Assembly: GCF_000482725.1 (NCBI RefSeq)
Contig: NZ_KI519477.1
Coordinates: 28,787 to 92,786 of the forward strand
Direction: 5' to 3'
Source of the DNA: Psychromonas arctica DSM 14288
GTDB lineage: Bacteria > Pseudomonadota > Gammaproteobacteria > Enterobacterales > Psychromonadaceae
DNA length: 64,000 nucleotides
Shown piece after piece: positions 8,021 to 17,681 of the stretch (position 1 is its first letter; every line of letters starts with the position of its first letter). The notes beneath the pieces are model-generated. The model saw only the letters and a list, made by a program, of their open reading frames with translations, searched no databases and was not told the origin of the DNA. The position numbers and the translations under genes are program-made.

Positions 8021-8327
8021 TATGCCCTTATTAAAAAAATGGCTTCTAGTGAGATTCGAAATCGACCTGCCTGAGGTGTGTATTTACTTCATTATTTATT
8101 GAAAACATTGTAGATTACAATAGTTGAATCAAGTTTTTAGTCGATTCGACCAAAATAAATTCAAATAATAACTACAACGGCGTTTTAGCCTTTATGCCTA
8201 GCACCGGTTCACCTCTCGTCTTGCTGATTTTTGCATATTGAATGATAACGGGTATATTAATCCATCCATAGACCTGAATCATTCAGGCCTATGTTCATCA
8301 CCTATTTAGTAACAATAAGGAAAAAAC
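8021..8327. other. Intergenic region with one imperfect palindrome
   Basis: The 307-bp gap separates two divergent genes. The only clear structure is ATAGACCTGAAT (8268-8279) followed by ATTCAGGCCTAT (8281-8292), 12-bp arms with one mismatch, about 36 bp before the adenosyltransferase gene. It may be a regulator site or an mRNA hairpin. I see no B12 riboswitch box here. Confidence 0.4.
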
Positions 8328-8936
8328 ATGGCTGCTGATAAAATTTCAGAAGAAAAGCATTTAAAAAAAATGAAAGCGGTAAAAGAAAAACAAGATCAAA
8401 AAATTGCAGCAGCACAGGAAGAGCGTGGTGTGAGTATCCTATTAGCTGGTCCTGGTAAGGGTAAAAGTAGTTCTGCTTTTGGTATGTTAGCGCGTTCATT
8501 AGGCCATGGTCATAAAGTTGCGGTTGTACAATTTTTAAAAGGTGCAATGTCCACCGGTGAAGAGAAGTTTTTCAATAGCCATGACAATGTGGATTGGTTT
8601 ACTATGGGTGACGGTTTCACGTGGGAAACTCAAAACAGACAAAAAGATATCGATAGTGCTAAAAAAGCCTGGGATAAAGCCGCTGAACTAATGGCTGATG
8701 AACAATATAATTTAGTTATATTAGATGAAATTACTTATATGTTTAAGTATGAATATCTTGAAATTCAACCAACTTTAGATGCACTAAAAAATCGTCCTAA
8801 AAATATGAACGTAGTATTAACAGGTCGTGGTCCAAAACAAGAATTAATAGATGCTGTTGATACTTATAGCCTGATTTTAGCTGAAAAGCATGCATTTAAA
8901 GATGGCGTAAAAGCACAAGCAGGGATTGAGTGGTAG
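8328..8936 (+). CDS. btuR: Cob(I)alamin adenosyltransferase (CobA/BtuR type)
   Basis: This enzyme transfers adenosyl from ATP to the cobalt of corrinoids, giving adenosylcobalamin. The P-loop GPGKGKSSSAFG (41-52), the segment VAVVQFLKGA, and NLVILDEITYM near residue 130 are typical of the CobA/BtuR fold. The N-terminal 30 residues are a lysine-rich helix also seen in longer family members. No other cobalamin genes are near, which suggests salvage (inference). An AAGGAAA site precedes the ATG. Confidence 0.93.
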   Translation: MAADKISEEKHLKKMKAVKEKQDQKIAAAQEERGVSILLAGPGKGKSSSAFGMLARSLGHGHKVAVVQFLKGAMSTGEEKFFNSHDNVDWFTMGDGFTWETQNRQKDIDSAKKAWDKAAELMADEQYNLVILDEITYMFKYEYLEIQPTLDALKNRPKNMNVVLTGRGPKQELIDAVDTYSLILAEKHAFKDGVKAQAGIEW

Positions 8937-9005
8937 TAGAGTTTAGGTAAACGAATTTACACACTAGTATTTACCATTTGTTAAAACAGTTCATGTGACA
9001 CAATA

Positions 9006-9041
9006 AAAAGGCTTGAAGTATTCCACTTCAAGCCTTTTTTA
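9006..9041. terminator. Bidirectional terminator between btuR and prlC
   Basis: AAAAGGCTTGAAGT (9006-9019) and ACTTCAAGCCTTTT (9025-9038) are perfect 14-bp arms with a 5-nt loop between two convergent genes. Confidence 0.85.
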
Positions 9042-9083
9042 ATATTTAAATTAAGTAGCTTAAGCTATTTAATTTTAGTGCGT

Positions 9084-11144
9084 TTATTTAATGCCAGAGT
9101 GGCGTAATAATGCATCAATCGAAGGTTCTCGGCCCATAAAGGCTTTAAACAATGTCATTGGCGCTTCACTCCCTCCTTTTTCAAGGATATTAGTTAAAAA
9201 CGAGCGTCCCGTTTCTGCATTGAAAATACCTGTTTCTTCAAAACGAGAAAAGGCATCTGCAGACAAGACTTCTGCCCATTTATAACTGTAATAGCCTGCG
9301 GCATAACCACCCGCAAAAATATGGCTAAAGCTATGTTGGAAACGATTAAATTCAGGCGTTTCTATCACAGCGACTTTAGCGCGTACCTCTGCTAATACTT
9401 TTTCAACTTGACCTTTTTGATCGACTTTATAATCATGATGCAAAATGAAATCAAACAATGAAAACTCAAGCTGGCGTACCATTTGTAGTGCACTGTTGTA
9501 ATTTTTTGCTTCTAACATTTTTTTCAATAGATCAGCAGGTAATGTATCACCCGTATCAACATGGCCAGAAATTAATGCTAATGCTTCAGGTTCCCAACAC
9601 CAGTTTTCCAAGAATTGACTTGGCAGCTCTACCGCATCCCACGGTACACCGCTGATACCTGAGACACCCGATGATTCAACTTTAGTTAGCATATGATGAA
9701 GACCATGGCCAAACTCATGGAATAAGGTCACAACTTCATTATGTGTAAACAAAGCTTCTTGATCGCCCACCGGTTTATTAAAGTTACACGTTAAATAAGC
9801 AACGGGTAATTGCAAACTACCATCCACTTTACGACGACGCCCACGGCAATCTTGCATCCAAGCACCGCCACGCTTGTGCGCACGCGCGTATAAATCTAAG
9901 TAGAAACTACCAATATGCTCTTTTTGACGATTAAATATTTTAAAGAAACGCGCATCTTTATGCCAAGTATCAACATCTTTAAACTCTTTGATATTTAAAT
10001 CAAACAGGCGATGTACAACATCAAATAACCCAGACACGACTTTACTCTCAGGGAAGTAAGGACGTAATTGTTCATCGGATATGTTGTAGCGTTGTTGCTT
10101 TAATAATTCAGCATAATAACTTAAATCCCATGATGCTAAGTTATCTAAGCCATCTTTTTCTTTTGCGAAAGCAAGTACTTGATCACGTTCTTGTTTTGCT
10201 TGCAGTATCGACTTATCTGCTAACTCTGTTAAGAAGTTGATCACTTGTGTTGGTTTTTCAGCCATTTTTGTCGCTAAGCTGTATTCGCCAAAATCATTAA
10301 AATCTAACAATTGAGCCAGTTCATGGCGGAGCGCTAATATCTGTTCAATATTATCACTATTATCAAATTCATTGGCATTAGGCCCTTGGTCCGATGCGCG
10401 TGTAGCGAAAGCGGTATACACTTCTTTACGCAATTCACGATTTTCTGCGTATGACATCACCGCTAAATAGCTTGGGAAGTCGAGTGTAAATAAATACCCT
10501 TCTAACTCTTTTTCTTGTGCGGCTTGTTTTGCTGCTGCTATCGCCGTTTTAGGTAGGCCTGCTAATATCTCTTCATCAGTAACTAACTTGCTCCAGGCAA
10601 TCGTTGCATCCATTACATTGTTACTAAAAGAAGATTGTAATTGTGATAGTTGTTGCTTAATTTCACCGTAACGTTGTTTTTTATCATCACTTAATGCAAT
10701 ACCTGCTAATTTGAAATCTCGCAGTTCATTTTCAATGACTTTTTTCTGTTCATCTTTTAATTCAGCAAACTCCGCACTTTCAGCTATGCTTAGGTACGCT
10801 TCGTACAAACCTTGGTGTTGACCCACAAAGGTACCGTACTCTGAAAATAGGCCGATACATGCATCATGTGCAGCACGTAATTCGTCATTACTAACCACTG
10901 CATTCATATGTGACACTGGTGACCATAGCTTACCAAGATGATCATCTGCTTCATCTAATACTGCTACAAAATTGTCCCAAGTATAAGTATCTAATTCTGC
11001 TAACTTTTGTTCGATTAATGCTTTATTATCTGCAATCGTTTGTTTGACAGTGGGTTCGATTTCATCAATCTTCAACTGACTGAAAAAAGGAAGGCCATCG
11101 GTTTTTGTTAAGCTCGAGTCTTTTGTTATAGTCATAGCATTCAT
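9084..11144 (-). CDS. prlC: PrlC: oligopeptidase A (M3 zinc metallopeptidase)
   Basis: The cytoplasmic peptidase degrades short peptides, including cleaved signal peptides. The zinc motif HEFGHGLHHML lies at about residue 476, and the conserved tail HSFSHIFAGGYAAGYYSYKWAE follows about 130 residues later. I chose ATG 11144 (686 aa), which brings the N-terminus close to the E. coli protein; an upstream TTG at 11180 and an ATG at 11135 are alternatives, and none has a strong ribosome binding site. In E. coli prlC is followed by rsmJ, which is not here. Confidence 0.94.
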   Translation of the reverse strand: MNAMTITKDSSLTKTDGLPFFSQLKIDEIEPTVKQTIADNKALIEQKLAELDTYTWDNFVAVLDEADDHLGKLWSPVSHMNAVVSNDELRAAHDACIGLFSEYGTFVGQHQGLYEAYLSIAESAEFAELKDEQKKVIENELRDFKLAGIALSDDKKQRYGEIKQQLSQLQSSFSNNVMDATIAWSKLVTDEEILAGLPKTAIAAAKQAAQEKELEGYLFTLDFPSYLAVMSYAENRELRKEVYTAFATRASDQGPNANEFDNSDNIEQILALRHELAQLLDFNDFGEYSLATKMAEKPTQVINFLTELADKSILQAKQERDQVLAFAKEKDGLDNLASWDLSYYAELLKQQRYNISDEQLRPYFPESKVVSGLFDVVHRLFDLNIKEFKDVDTWHKDARFFKIFNRQKEHIGSFYLDLYARAHKRGGAWMQDCRGRRRKVDGSLQLPVAYLTCNFNKPVGDQEALFTHNEVVTLFHEFGHGLHHMLTKVESSGVSGISGVPWDAVELPSQFLENWCWEPEALALISGHVDTGDTLPADLLKKMLEAKNYNSALQMVRQLEFSLFDFILHHDYKVDQKGQVEKVLAEVRAKVAVIETPEFNRFQHSFSHIFAGGYAAGYYSYKWAEVLSADAFSRFEETGIFNAETGRSFLTNILEKGGSEAPMTLFKAFMGREPSIDALLRHSGIK

Positions 11145-11340
11145 CTTATCTGAGAAGGAACTGATAATATGCGGTTGCAAATGATAAAATTCAAGGTATT
11201 GAATTCAGACTCACTGATATTTTTTTACCCTCAACAGTAAATTGAACCACTCACAGTACGTAGACACTGCCAGATGGCGATAAAGATATAGCAAATATCG
11301 TCGATTTATCGACATACATTTAAGCAATGGATTGACATTA

Positions 11341-13329
11341 ATGCCTATAAATAAAATAACTTCTATCGCAGAGCAACCTCCTCTTAAAATAAAAAGCAGC
11401 TTATCAATACGTCTACTTTCTTATATTTTAATTTGTAGTAGTGCCTTAGCCATTATTATTACCTTGTTGCAATTATTATTAGACTATCAACAAGATAGAG
11501 AAAAAATAGAAGATAGTATTGAACAGGTCAAATCAAGTTTTATTCAGCCGCTCGCGGTTAGCTTATGGAATTTTGATAAAGAACAAATAGAGATTCAGAG
11601 TCAAGGCATTATAAACCTGCCTTATATACAATACATAAAAGTACAGGAAGTCGTTGGTAATACCGAAGTAGCGATTTCACATCAGGGCACTAGCCAAGAG
11701 CATTACGATATTAGTAAAAAGTTTGAGCTAATACATCAAGGACAACTCGTTGGAACATTATTTGTAGCAGCTTCTTTAGACCAAGTTTACGATAATTTAA
11801 TCGAAAAATCGTTACTGATCCTAGTTGGGCAAACCATTAAAACCATGGTGGTATCCATTTGTATCTTAATGATTATCTATTACATGGTTATCCGCCATAT
11901 TAATAAAATCGCTGTTTATACTCGTAACATTAAACTCAGTGCAAGTAATAGAGATTTAAGGTTAGATGGACGTGACCGTTATATGTCGTCAAAAAGTGAT
12001 GAACTAGATGAACTTGTTTATTTACTTAATAAAATGAAAAAACGTATTGTGGCGGAACTCACTGACAAAGAAATAGCAATCAAAGAACTGCAGCAAGAAC
12101 GAGACTTCTCTGCCACCATCATCAACTCATCGAGTACTATTATTTGTTGTCTAGATGCTAACTTTAAAATATCCACTATAAACCCTGCTGCTGTTATTCT
12201 GACGGGCTATTCACAGGAAGAATTAAATCAAAAGAACTGGTTAGATATTTTTGTATCAGAAAGCCGTAAACAAGAGTTACTAGACAAACTCGCAGAGAAC
12301 GAACCGTTACAGGGCATTGAAATTGAGATGCACGATCAGATGGGGGAAGTTAATACACTATTATGGACCTTTTCCGCTTTTTATGAAGGCATGGATATTA
12401 AATATTTGATTGGATTTGGCCACGATATCACCCCACAAAAACAAGTAGAGCAAGAGATGTTGTTGCTTAATGACCAACTTGAAGAAAAGGTCACTAAACG
12501 AACAGCGGCTTTAACCGCAAGTAATAGCCAAATGATCCAAACCGTAGAACAACTGAAACGAACTCGACAGACCTTAGTAGAATCTGAAAAAATGGCTTCT
12601 TTAGGTAGTTTGGTTGCCGGTGTCACCCATGAAATTAATACCCCAATTGGGGTTAGCGTCACCACAGCAACAGCGCTAAAGGAAGAGATTGCTGGTTTAA
12701 AAAACAAACTCGAAGATGGTCAACTTTCAGACCTTTATTTACACGGTTTGATTGAGCGTTTTTCAGAATCGGGTCGGTTATTACACAGTAATTTAAAGCG
12801 CGCTGCAGATTTGATTAATAGTTTTAAACAAGTTGCTGTGGATCAATCTTCAGAGGCTTGTTATACCTTTAAATTAAAAGAAAATATTGAGCAGGTCGTT
12901 ACCTCGTTAAAGTATAAAATAAAACAAAGCCAAACCACCATCACCATCACCTGCCCTGAGAATCTTGCTATTTATAGCTTCCCCGGAAGCTTTGTGCAGA
13001 TTTATTCCAATTTAATCATTAACTCTCTAATCCATGGATTTCAGCAATGGGATGCAGAACGTCAGATTTTTATTGATATTGAATTGCAAGGAACAACGCT
13101 TGTAATCGATTATCGAGATACGGGTAGAGGCATTCCAGAAGACATGAGCGAACGTATTTTTGACCCTTTTGTAACCACTAAGAAAGGATCCGGAGGAAGT
13201 GGTTTAGGCACTCATATTGTTTATAATATTGTGACTCAATTGTTTAAAGGTGAGATTGAATACATACCCTCGTCGCCCGGCGCGCACTTTGTGATGAGGA
13301 TACCTTATCGAGCATGTATGAATTCTTAG
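11341..13329 (+). CDS. Membrane sensor histidine kinase with PAS domain
   Basis: The 662-aa protein has TM1 (24-47), a periplasmic sensor of about 110 residues with no recognised family, TM2 (157-184), a HAMP-like linker, a PAS domain (about 255-367), a coiled coil (368-417), and a kinase core. The phospho-accepting His430 lies in VTHEINTPIGV. The ATPase domain shows the N box IYSNLIINSLIHGF, the G box DTGRGIP and the F/G2 region FDPFVTTKKGSGGSGLG. The HEINTP H box is typical of the HPK4-like kinases. No response regulator gene is next to it, so it is an orphan kinase. I start at ATG 11341; a TTG 9 bp upstream is less likely. Confidence 0.88.
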   Translation: MPINKITSIAEQPPLKIKSSLSIRLLSYILICSSALAIIITLLQLLLDYQQDREKIEDSIEQVKSSFIQPLAVSLWNFDKEQIEIQSQGIINLPYIQYIKVQEVVGNTEVAISHQGTSQEHYDISKKFELIHQGQLVGTLFVAASLDQVYDNLIEKSLLILVGQTIKTMVVSICILMIIYYMVIRHINKIAVYTRNIKLSASNRDLRLDGRDRYMSSKSDELDELVYLLNKMKKRIVAELTDKEIAIKELQQERDFSATIINSSSTIICCLDANFKISTINPAAVILTGYSQEELNQKNWLDIFVSESRKQELLDKLAENEPLQGIEIEMHDQMGEVNTLLWTFSAFYEGMDIKYLIGFGHDITPQKQVEQEMLLLNDQLEEKVTKRTAALTASNSQMIQTVEQLKRTRQTLVESEKMASLGSLVAGVTHEINTPIGVSVTTATALKEEIAGLKNKLEDGQLSDLYLHGLIERFSESGRLLHSNLKRAADLINSFKQVAVDQSSEACYTFKLKENIEQVVTSLKYKIKQSQTTITITCPENLAIYSFPGSFVQIYSNLIINSLIHGFQQWDAERQIFIDIELQGTTLVIDYRDTGRGIPEDMSERIFDPFVTTKKGSGGSGLGTHIVYNIVTQLFKGEIEYIPSSPGAHFVMRIPYRACMNS

Positions 13330-13366
13330 TCGTTTAGCGCTATATAAAAACGCCGATAAATAACAT

Positions 13367-13400
13367 AAAAACTGCCGAAGTTAATCTTTCGGCAGTTTTC
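13367..13400. terminator. Bidirectional terminator between the kinase gene and engB
   Basis: AAAACTGCCGAA (13368-13379) and TTCGGCAGTTTT (13388-13399) are perfect 12-bp arms located between two convergent genes. Confidence 0.85.
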
Positions 13401-13404
13401 GGTT

Positions 13405-14103
13405 TTACTCAGCTATAGTCATTGGCTGTTCTGCATCAAGCTCGGTATTTTCTTCATTTTCTTCCGCTGTTGCCGTTAGTAAATCATGTTCACCATACCA
13501 TTGCGCTATTTTACGCTCTAATACATCAACACCTAACCCTTTCAAAGATGAGAACAATTCAACCTGTACATCACCTTCAAAGTTTTCCGCTTCTTCACGC
13601 ATTTTTAACAACGTGGTTTTACGCGCGCCCTGTTTTAATTTATCTGCTTTAGTGAGCAACGCTAACACCGGAATATTGGCATCAATAGCCCAAAATATTA
13701 ATTGTTGATCTAAATCTTTGAAAGGATGGCGGATATCCATCAATACCACTAATCCTTTTAGTGACTCTCTTTCTTGCAAGTACTCACCCAACGATTTTTG
13801 CCATTTTAGCTTCATTGCTAACGGTACTTTTGCAAAACCATAACCCGGTAAATCAATCAGTCTTTTGCCTTCTTCGATTTCAAACACGTTGATTAATTGC
13901 GTACGACCAGGTGTTTTACTTGTTCTTGCTAAACTTTTTTGACGAGTAAGGCGATTTAATGCACTAGATTTACCTGCATTAGAACGACCAGCAAACGCGA
14001 CCTCGATACCACTTTCCACCGGTAAATGCTTATCTAAATGGCGAATATCAGGTGCACTAATTAAAAAATGTGCCTTTTGAAAATGTATTTTTGGAAATTC
14101 CAC
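13405..14103 (-). CDS. engB: EngB/YsxC (YihA): ribosome biogenesis GTPase
   Basis: This essential GTPase is needed for large ribosomal subunit assembly and cell division. G motifs with GTG numbering are GRSNAGKS (39-46), the G2 segment GRTQ, DLPGYG (84-89), TKAD (151-154) and SSLKG. I place the start at GTG 14103, because GAGG lies 6 nt upstream and the N-terminus then matches known EngB length (16 residues before APDIRHL); ATG 14115 and TTG 14130 are alternatives. The C-terminus has an acidic tail ([12 protein letters not shown]). In E. coli engB also lies near yihI and hemN. Confidence 0.94.
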   Translation of the reverse strand: MEFPKIHFQKAHFLISAPDIRHLDKHLPVESGIEVAFAGRSNAGKSSALNRLTRQKSLARTSKTPGRTQLINVFEIEEGKRLIDLPGYGFAKVPLAMKLKWQKSLGEYLQERESLKGLVVLMDIRHPFKDLDQQLIFWAIDANIPVLALLTKADKLKQGARKTTLLKMREEAENFEGDVQVELFSSLKGLGVDVLERKIAQWYGEHDLLTATAEENEENTELDAEQPMTIAE

Positions 14104-14231
14104 GATATGCCTCATATGTTTGTGTAGCAAAATTGTTACTTTACTGAAAACTTGTGTAAACTACACAAGCTTTATTTGCGCACATTGTAGCACGCCTAAA
14201 ATAACAACTTTAAGAATTAGATTGGATAGTT

Positions 14232-14834
14232 ATGAATAAATTATTAGTAGCAGTCATCGCAGTATTGAGTTTTATTAATGTAGCTCAAGCACAAGGCGAT
14301 ATAGAAGCAGGGAAAACTAAATCAACGACGTGTGTAGCTTGTCACGGCGCTGACGGTAATAGTCCATCAAATCTATATCCGAAAATAGCAGGACAACATG
14401 CCTCTTATCTTGTAAAACAATTACAAGAGTTTAAAAGTGGTGATCGTCAAGATCCTATCATGGCAGGTATGGTAGCGGGACTTTCAGAACAGGATATGGA
14501 AGATTTAGCAGCCTATTTTGCTTCTCAAACAATGACGCCTGAAACCGTTTCTCCAGAAGTGGCAGAAGCAGCGAAGAAGTTTTACATGGGTGGTGATTTA
14601 GATCGCGGCATCCCAGGATGTACTGCTTGTCACGGTCCTAGAGGTAATGGTTTAGAGCTTGCTAAATTCCCTAAAATTTCAGGGCAACATCCAGCTTACT
14701 TAAAGTCTCAACTTGAAAAATTCCGTAGTAATCTTCGTCATAATGCACCTAATGGTATGATGAAAGATATCTCAGCTAAGTTAAGCGACGCTGATATCGA
14801 ATTATTATCTGAATATATTTCTGCGTTACATTAA
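14232..14834 (+). CDS. Cytochrome c4 (periplasmic diheme c-type cytochrome)
   Basis: The protein carries electrons in the periplasm, in many species to terminal oxidases. A signal peptide (1-20, ending NVAQA) is followed by two homologous cytochrome c domains with heme motifs CVACH (34-38) and CTACH (130-134). Candidate axial methionines are Met77/Met80 and Met176/Met177. The 200-aa length fits the c4 family. The same engB-c4-yihI context is known from other marine gammaproteobacteria. A strong terminator follows. Confidence 0.93.
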   Translation: MNKLLVAVIAVLSFINVAQAQGDIEAGKTKSTTCVACHGADGNSPSNLYPKIAGQHASYLVKQLQEFKSGDRQDPIMAGMVAGLSEQDMEDLAAYFASQTMTPETVSPEVAEAAKKFYMGGDLDRGIPGCTACHGPRGNGLELAKFPKISGQHPAYLKSQLEKFRSNLRHNAPNGMMKDISAKLSDADIELLSEYISALH

Positions 14835-14854
14835 TCATTTCTGATTAAATCGCT

Positions 14855-14888
14855 AAAAAGGCATATCTCTAAAGATATGCCTTTTTTT
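14855..14888 (+). terminator. Intrinsic terminator after cytochrome c4
   Basis: AAAAAGGCATATCT (14855-14868) and AGATATGCCTTTTT (14873-14886) are perfect 14-bp arms with a 4-nt loop and a T tract. Confidence 0.88.
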
Positions 14889-15032
14889 ATATGCTTTTTT
14901 AAGTTTTATAAACCTGTTATTCTGCGCAACACTAACATCCCCCATTTTGGTGCTAATTACACCGCTATCATTGATGTTGAAAAACGCTATCCGTAGCCAT
15001 ACATTATGATCGATATAAAAAGGTAACTAAAC

Positions 15033-15605
15033 ATGTCTCGTACTAAAAAAAGCCGTAGCGCAGGTAGCTCTGAACCTAAATTTGATGGCAGCAGAAAAGA
15101 AACGTCATCACAAGCTCAGGCATCACGCGATAAAAAACGCAAAGATAAATTAAAAGGTAATAAAGCGGGTAACCGCAATGCCGTTGAATCAAAGCAAAGC
15201 GCGCAACAAAATCAACGACAAGCCAATAACGACAAACGTATTGGCAGCAAAAAACCGATTGCCTTAACAAGCAATGATCAAGCCCAAGAAACTGTTAAGC
15301 CAAAGGTTCAATTACAACCCAAAGCGAAAGTCATTAAAAGCGCGGTACAACAAGCTCCAGAAGTTCCTAAGTTGTCACCTGAAAAAGAACTTTCGGAACT
15401 TGAAAACAATGAACGCTTAAATGATTTATTAGAGCAAATGGAAACAGATCAAACTTTATCAAAAGAAGACCAAATTTGGGTTGATAAACAGATGAAGCGC
15501 CATCAAGAACTAATGAAGAAATTAGGTTGGATTGATGATCAAGGCGAAGAAGACTTATTACAGCAATTTGAAGATGCTAGCTCAGCTTTAGATGAATTTA
15601 GATAG
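15033..15605 (+). CDS. yihI: YihI: GTPase-activating protein for Der
   Basis: YihI stimulates the GTPase Der and so modulates 50S ribosome assembly. The first 100 residues are highly basic and low in complexity (SRTKKSRSAGSSEPKFDG at the start, KKRKDKLKGNKAGNRN later), while the C-terminal 80 residues are acidic and helical (ELSELENNERLNDLLEQ). This charge split and the start sequence are typical of YihI. At 190 aa it is slightly longer than the E. coli protein. It is 12 bp upstream of the DUF2489 gene and probably cotranscribed. Confidence 0.9.
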   Translation: MSRTKKSRSAGSSEPKFDGSRKETSSQAQASRDKKRKDKLKGNKAGNRNAVESKQSAQQNQRQANNDKRIGSKKPIALTSNDQAQETVKPKVQLQPKAKVIKSAVQQAPEVPKLSPEKELSELENNERLNDLLEQMETDQTLSKEDQIWVDKQMKRHQELMKKLGWIDDQGEEDLLQQFEDASSALDEFR

Positions 15606-15617
15606 GCGAAACCCTAC

Positions 15618-16100
15618 ATGGATATGATAATGATATTAGCAACCTTAGCGGTTGTGATTGTACTTGCTCTGGCTTTTTATGCTGGCATGTTGCTCAATAA
15701 ATTAAAAATGCAAAAAGTACAGGCTTTGAAACTTGAGCAGCAACAAGAATTAACAAAACAGCAAAAAATTGAAGATAGAAACAATAACATTGTTGAAAGT
15801 ATTCGCTTTATCGCTAAAGCGACCGCACAAAAGCAATGCAATGTATCGGAAGCTGCTATTCGTTTAACGGTATTATTAGAAACATTACAACTTTCAAAAC
15901 CCATTGACATAGCGGCTACTTACCCAGCTTTAACGGCAATGTATGAAAAAGTAAAAGATATGCCAACCCATGATGAGCGTAAGAGTTATCCAGTAAAAGA
16001 GATTAAAATAATGGATATTAAACGCGAATTATTTGAAGTAGAAGTTGAAGAAGATATCATTAAAGAAAGTGCAAAATTAGCTGAGTTTACTATTCTATAG
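15618..16100 (+). CDS. DUF2489 family membrane-anchored protein
   Basis: The 160-aa protein has one N-terminal membrane segment (about 5-26, ILATLAVVIVLALAFYAGML), a basic/coiled stretch (KLKMQKVQALKLEQQQE), and a helical cytoplasmic part ending in acidic residues. Length, architecture and position between yihI and hemN match the DUF2489 family of marine gammaproteobacteria. No function is known. It may share a transcript with yihI. Confidence 0.75.
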   Translation: MDMIMILATLAVVIVLALAFYAGMLLNKLKMQKVQALKLEQQQELTKQQKIEDRNNNIVESIRFIAKATAQKQCNVSEAAIRLTVLLETLQLSKPIDIAATYPALTAMYEKVKDMPTHDERKSYPVKEIKIMDIKRELFEVEVEEDIIKESAKLAEFTIL

Positions 16101-16313
16101 CCGTTACTATTCAACGCTGGCAAATCAGCTTGCCGAAAGATGAGCAGATTCTCGGTATAAAGGTGCATAGCTAATAGCCATAGTTAATGAGCATAGTATA
16201 AACAATAACTTAAGTATGCTTTTTTTAGATGGACTGATATAACGCAATATAACTCGCTTGAAGTGGTGCTAATATTGCGTTTCTAACCTACAAAATAATA
16301 AAGAGAGTTGAAA

Positions 16314-17681
16314 ATGCAGCAGCTTGTTTGGGATCAGGCCCTAATTGAAAAGTATAATTATAGCGGCCCTCGTTATACTTCCTACCCAACAGCATTGGAA
16401 TTTGCTGAAAGCTTTGAACATGCGGATTTGATTCAAGCAACGGATACCTATCCCAACCGCCCTTTATCTTTATATATCCATATCCCTTTTTGCCATAAGC
16501 TTTGCTATTTTTGTGGTTGTAATAAAGTGATCACTCGTCACCAAGAAAAAGCAGACAAATACTTAGATTATTTAGAAAAAGAAATAGCTAACCAAGCCAT
16601 TTACTTCAAAAATCGTACAGTGAGCCAACTTCACTGGGGCGGTGGCACCCCCACTTTCTTATTACCGCCACAAATTACACGATTAATGACCTTATTACGT
16701 ACTCATTTTACTTTCTCAGAACAAGCAGAATTAAGTATTGAAGTCGATCCACGTGAAATTGAATTGAGTACTATCGACCATTTAGCAAAAGAAGGTTTTA
16801 ATCGTCTTAGTTTAGGGGTTCAAGATTTTAATAAAGACGTTCAAAAAGTGATTAATCGTGAGCAAGATGAAGATTTCATTGAGCAACTTTTAACTCGCGC
16901 CAAAGAACAAGGCTTTCAATCCACTAATCTCGACATGATTTATGGACTGCCACTACAAACAAAAGAAACCTTTGCTTTCACGTTAGAAAAAGTTTTAGCG
17001 CTAGATCCTGCACGTTTATCCATTTTTAATTATGCACATATGCCAAGCCTTTTTGCCGCGCAGCGTAAAATCAATGAAGATGATATGCCCAAACCTGCAG
17101 AGAAATTGGCCATGCTACAACATACTATTGAGTTTTTGACGACATCAGGTTATCAATTTATTGGTATGGACCACTTTGCTAAACCCGATGATGAATTAGC
17201 GATCGCGCAGCAACAAGGTGTTTTACATCGAAATTTTCAAGGGTATACCACTCAAGAAGACGCTGATTTATTAGGCTTAGGTGTATCCGCAATCAGTCAG
17301 ATTGGACACTGTTACTCGCAAAACCAGAAGAAGCTTAGTGATTATTATCAACAAGTTGAAGAGTTAGGTCATGCACAATGGCGTGGTGTTGCACTCAACA
17401 ATGATGATTTAATTCGTCGTGAAGTAATCAAACAATTGATCTGTAATTTTAAACTTAATAAACGTGTCATTGAAAAGCAATTTAATATCCAATTTGAAGA
17501 CTATTTTGCAGAAGATATCATTTTATTACAGACCTTTATCGATGATCAGCTTGTGGTAATTGATACTGAAAAAATTCAAGTTTTATCAACTGGGCAATTA
17601 TTGATCCGTAATATCTGTATGTGTTTTGATGTTTACCTACGCAGTAAAGCACGCCAACAGCAGTTTTCGCGTGTCATCTAA
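16314..17681 (+). CDS. hemN: HemN: oxygen-independent coproporphyrinogen III oxidase
   Basis: This radical SAM enzyme converts coproporphyrinogen III to protoporphyrinogen IX without oxygen. The [4Fe-4S] cysteines are Cys60, Cys64, Cys67 and Cys69 in CHKLCYFCGC, and GGGTPTFL and the N-terminal YNYSGPRYTSYPTA are the HemN signatures. The ATG at 16314 follows a GAGAG site; a TTG 6 bp upstream is unlikely. The length is 455 aa. The end overlaps the anmK start. Together with hemG (30610-31200), it marks a haem pathway adapted to low oxygen. Confidence 0.96.
   Translation: MQQLVWDQALIEKYNYSGPRYTSYPTALEFAESFEHADLIQATDTYPNRPLSLYIHIPFCHKLCYFCGCNKVITRHQEKADKYLDYLEKEIANQAIYFKNRTVSQLHWGGGTPTFLLPPQITRLMTLLRTHFTFSEQAELSIEVDPREIELSTIDHLAKEGFNRLSLGVQDFNKDVQKVINREQDEDFIEQLLTRAKEQGFQSTNLDMIYGLPLQTKETFAFTLEKVLALDPARLSIFNYAHMPSLFAAQRKINEDDMPKPAEKLAMLQHTIEFLTTSGYQFIGMDHFAKPDDELAIAQQQGVLHRNFQGYTTQEDADLLGLGVSAISQIGHCYSQNQKKLSDYYQQVEELGHAQWRGVALNNDDLIRREVIKQLICNFKLNKRVIEKQFNIQFEDYFAEDIILLQTFIDDQLVVIDTEKIQVLSTGQLLIRNICMCFDVYLRSKARQQQFSRVI

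Noticed and set aside
8021..8327. Possible cobalamin riboswitch upstream of the adenosyltransferase gene
   Set aside because: I could not find the conserved B12 box or the multi-stem core; only one imperfect palindrome is present.
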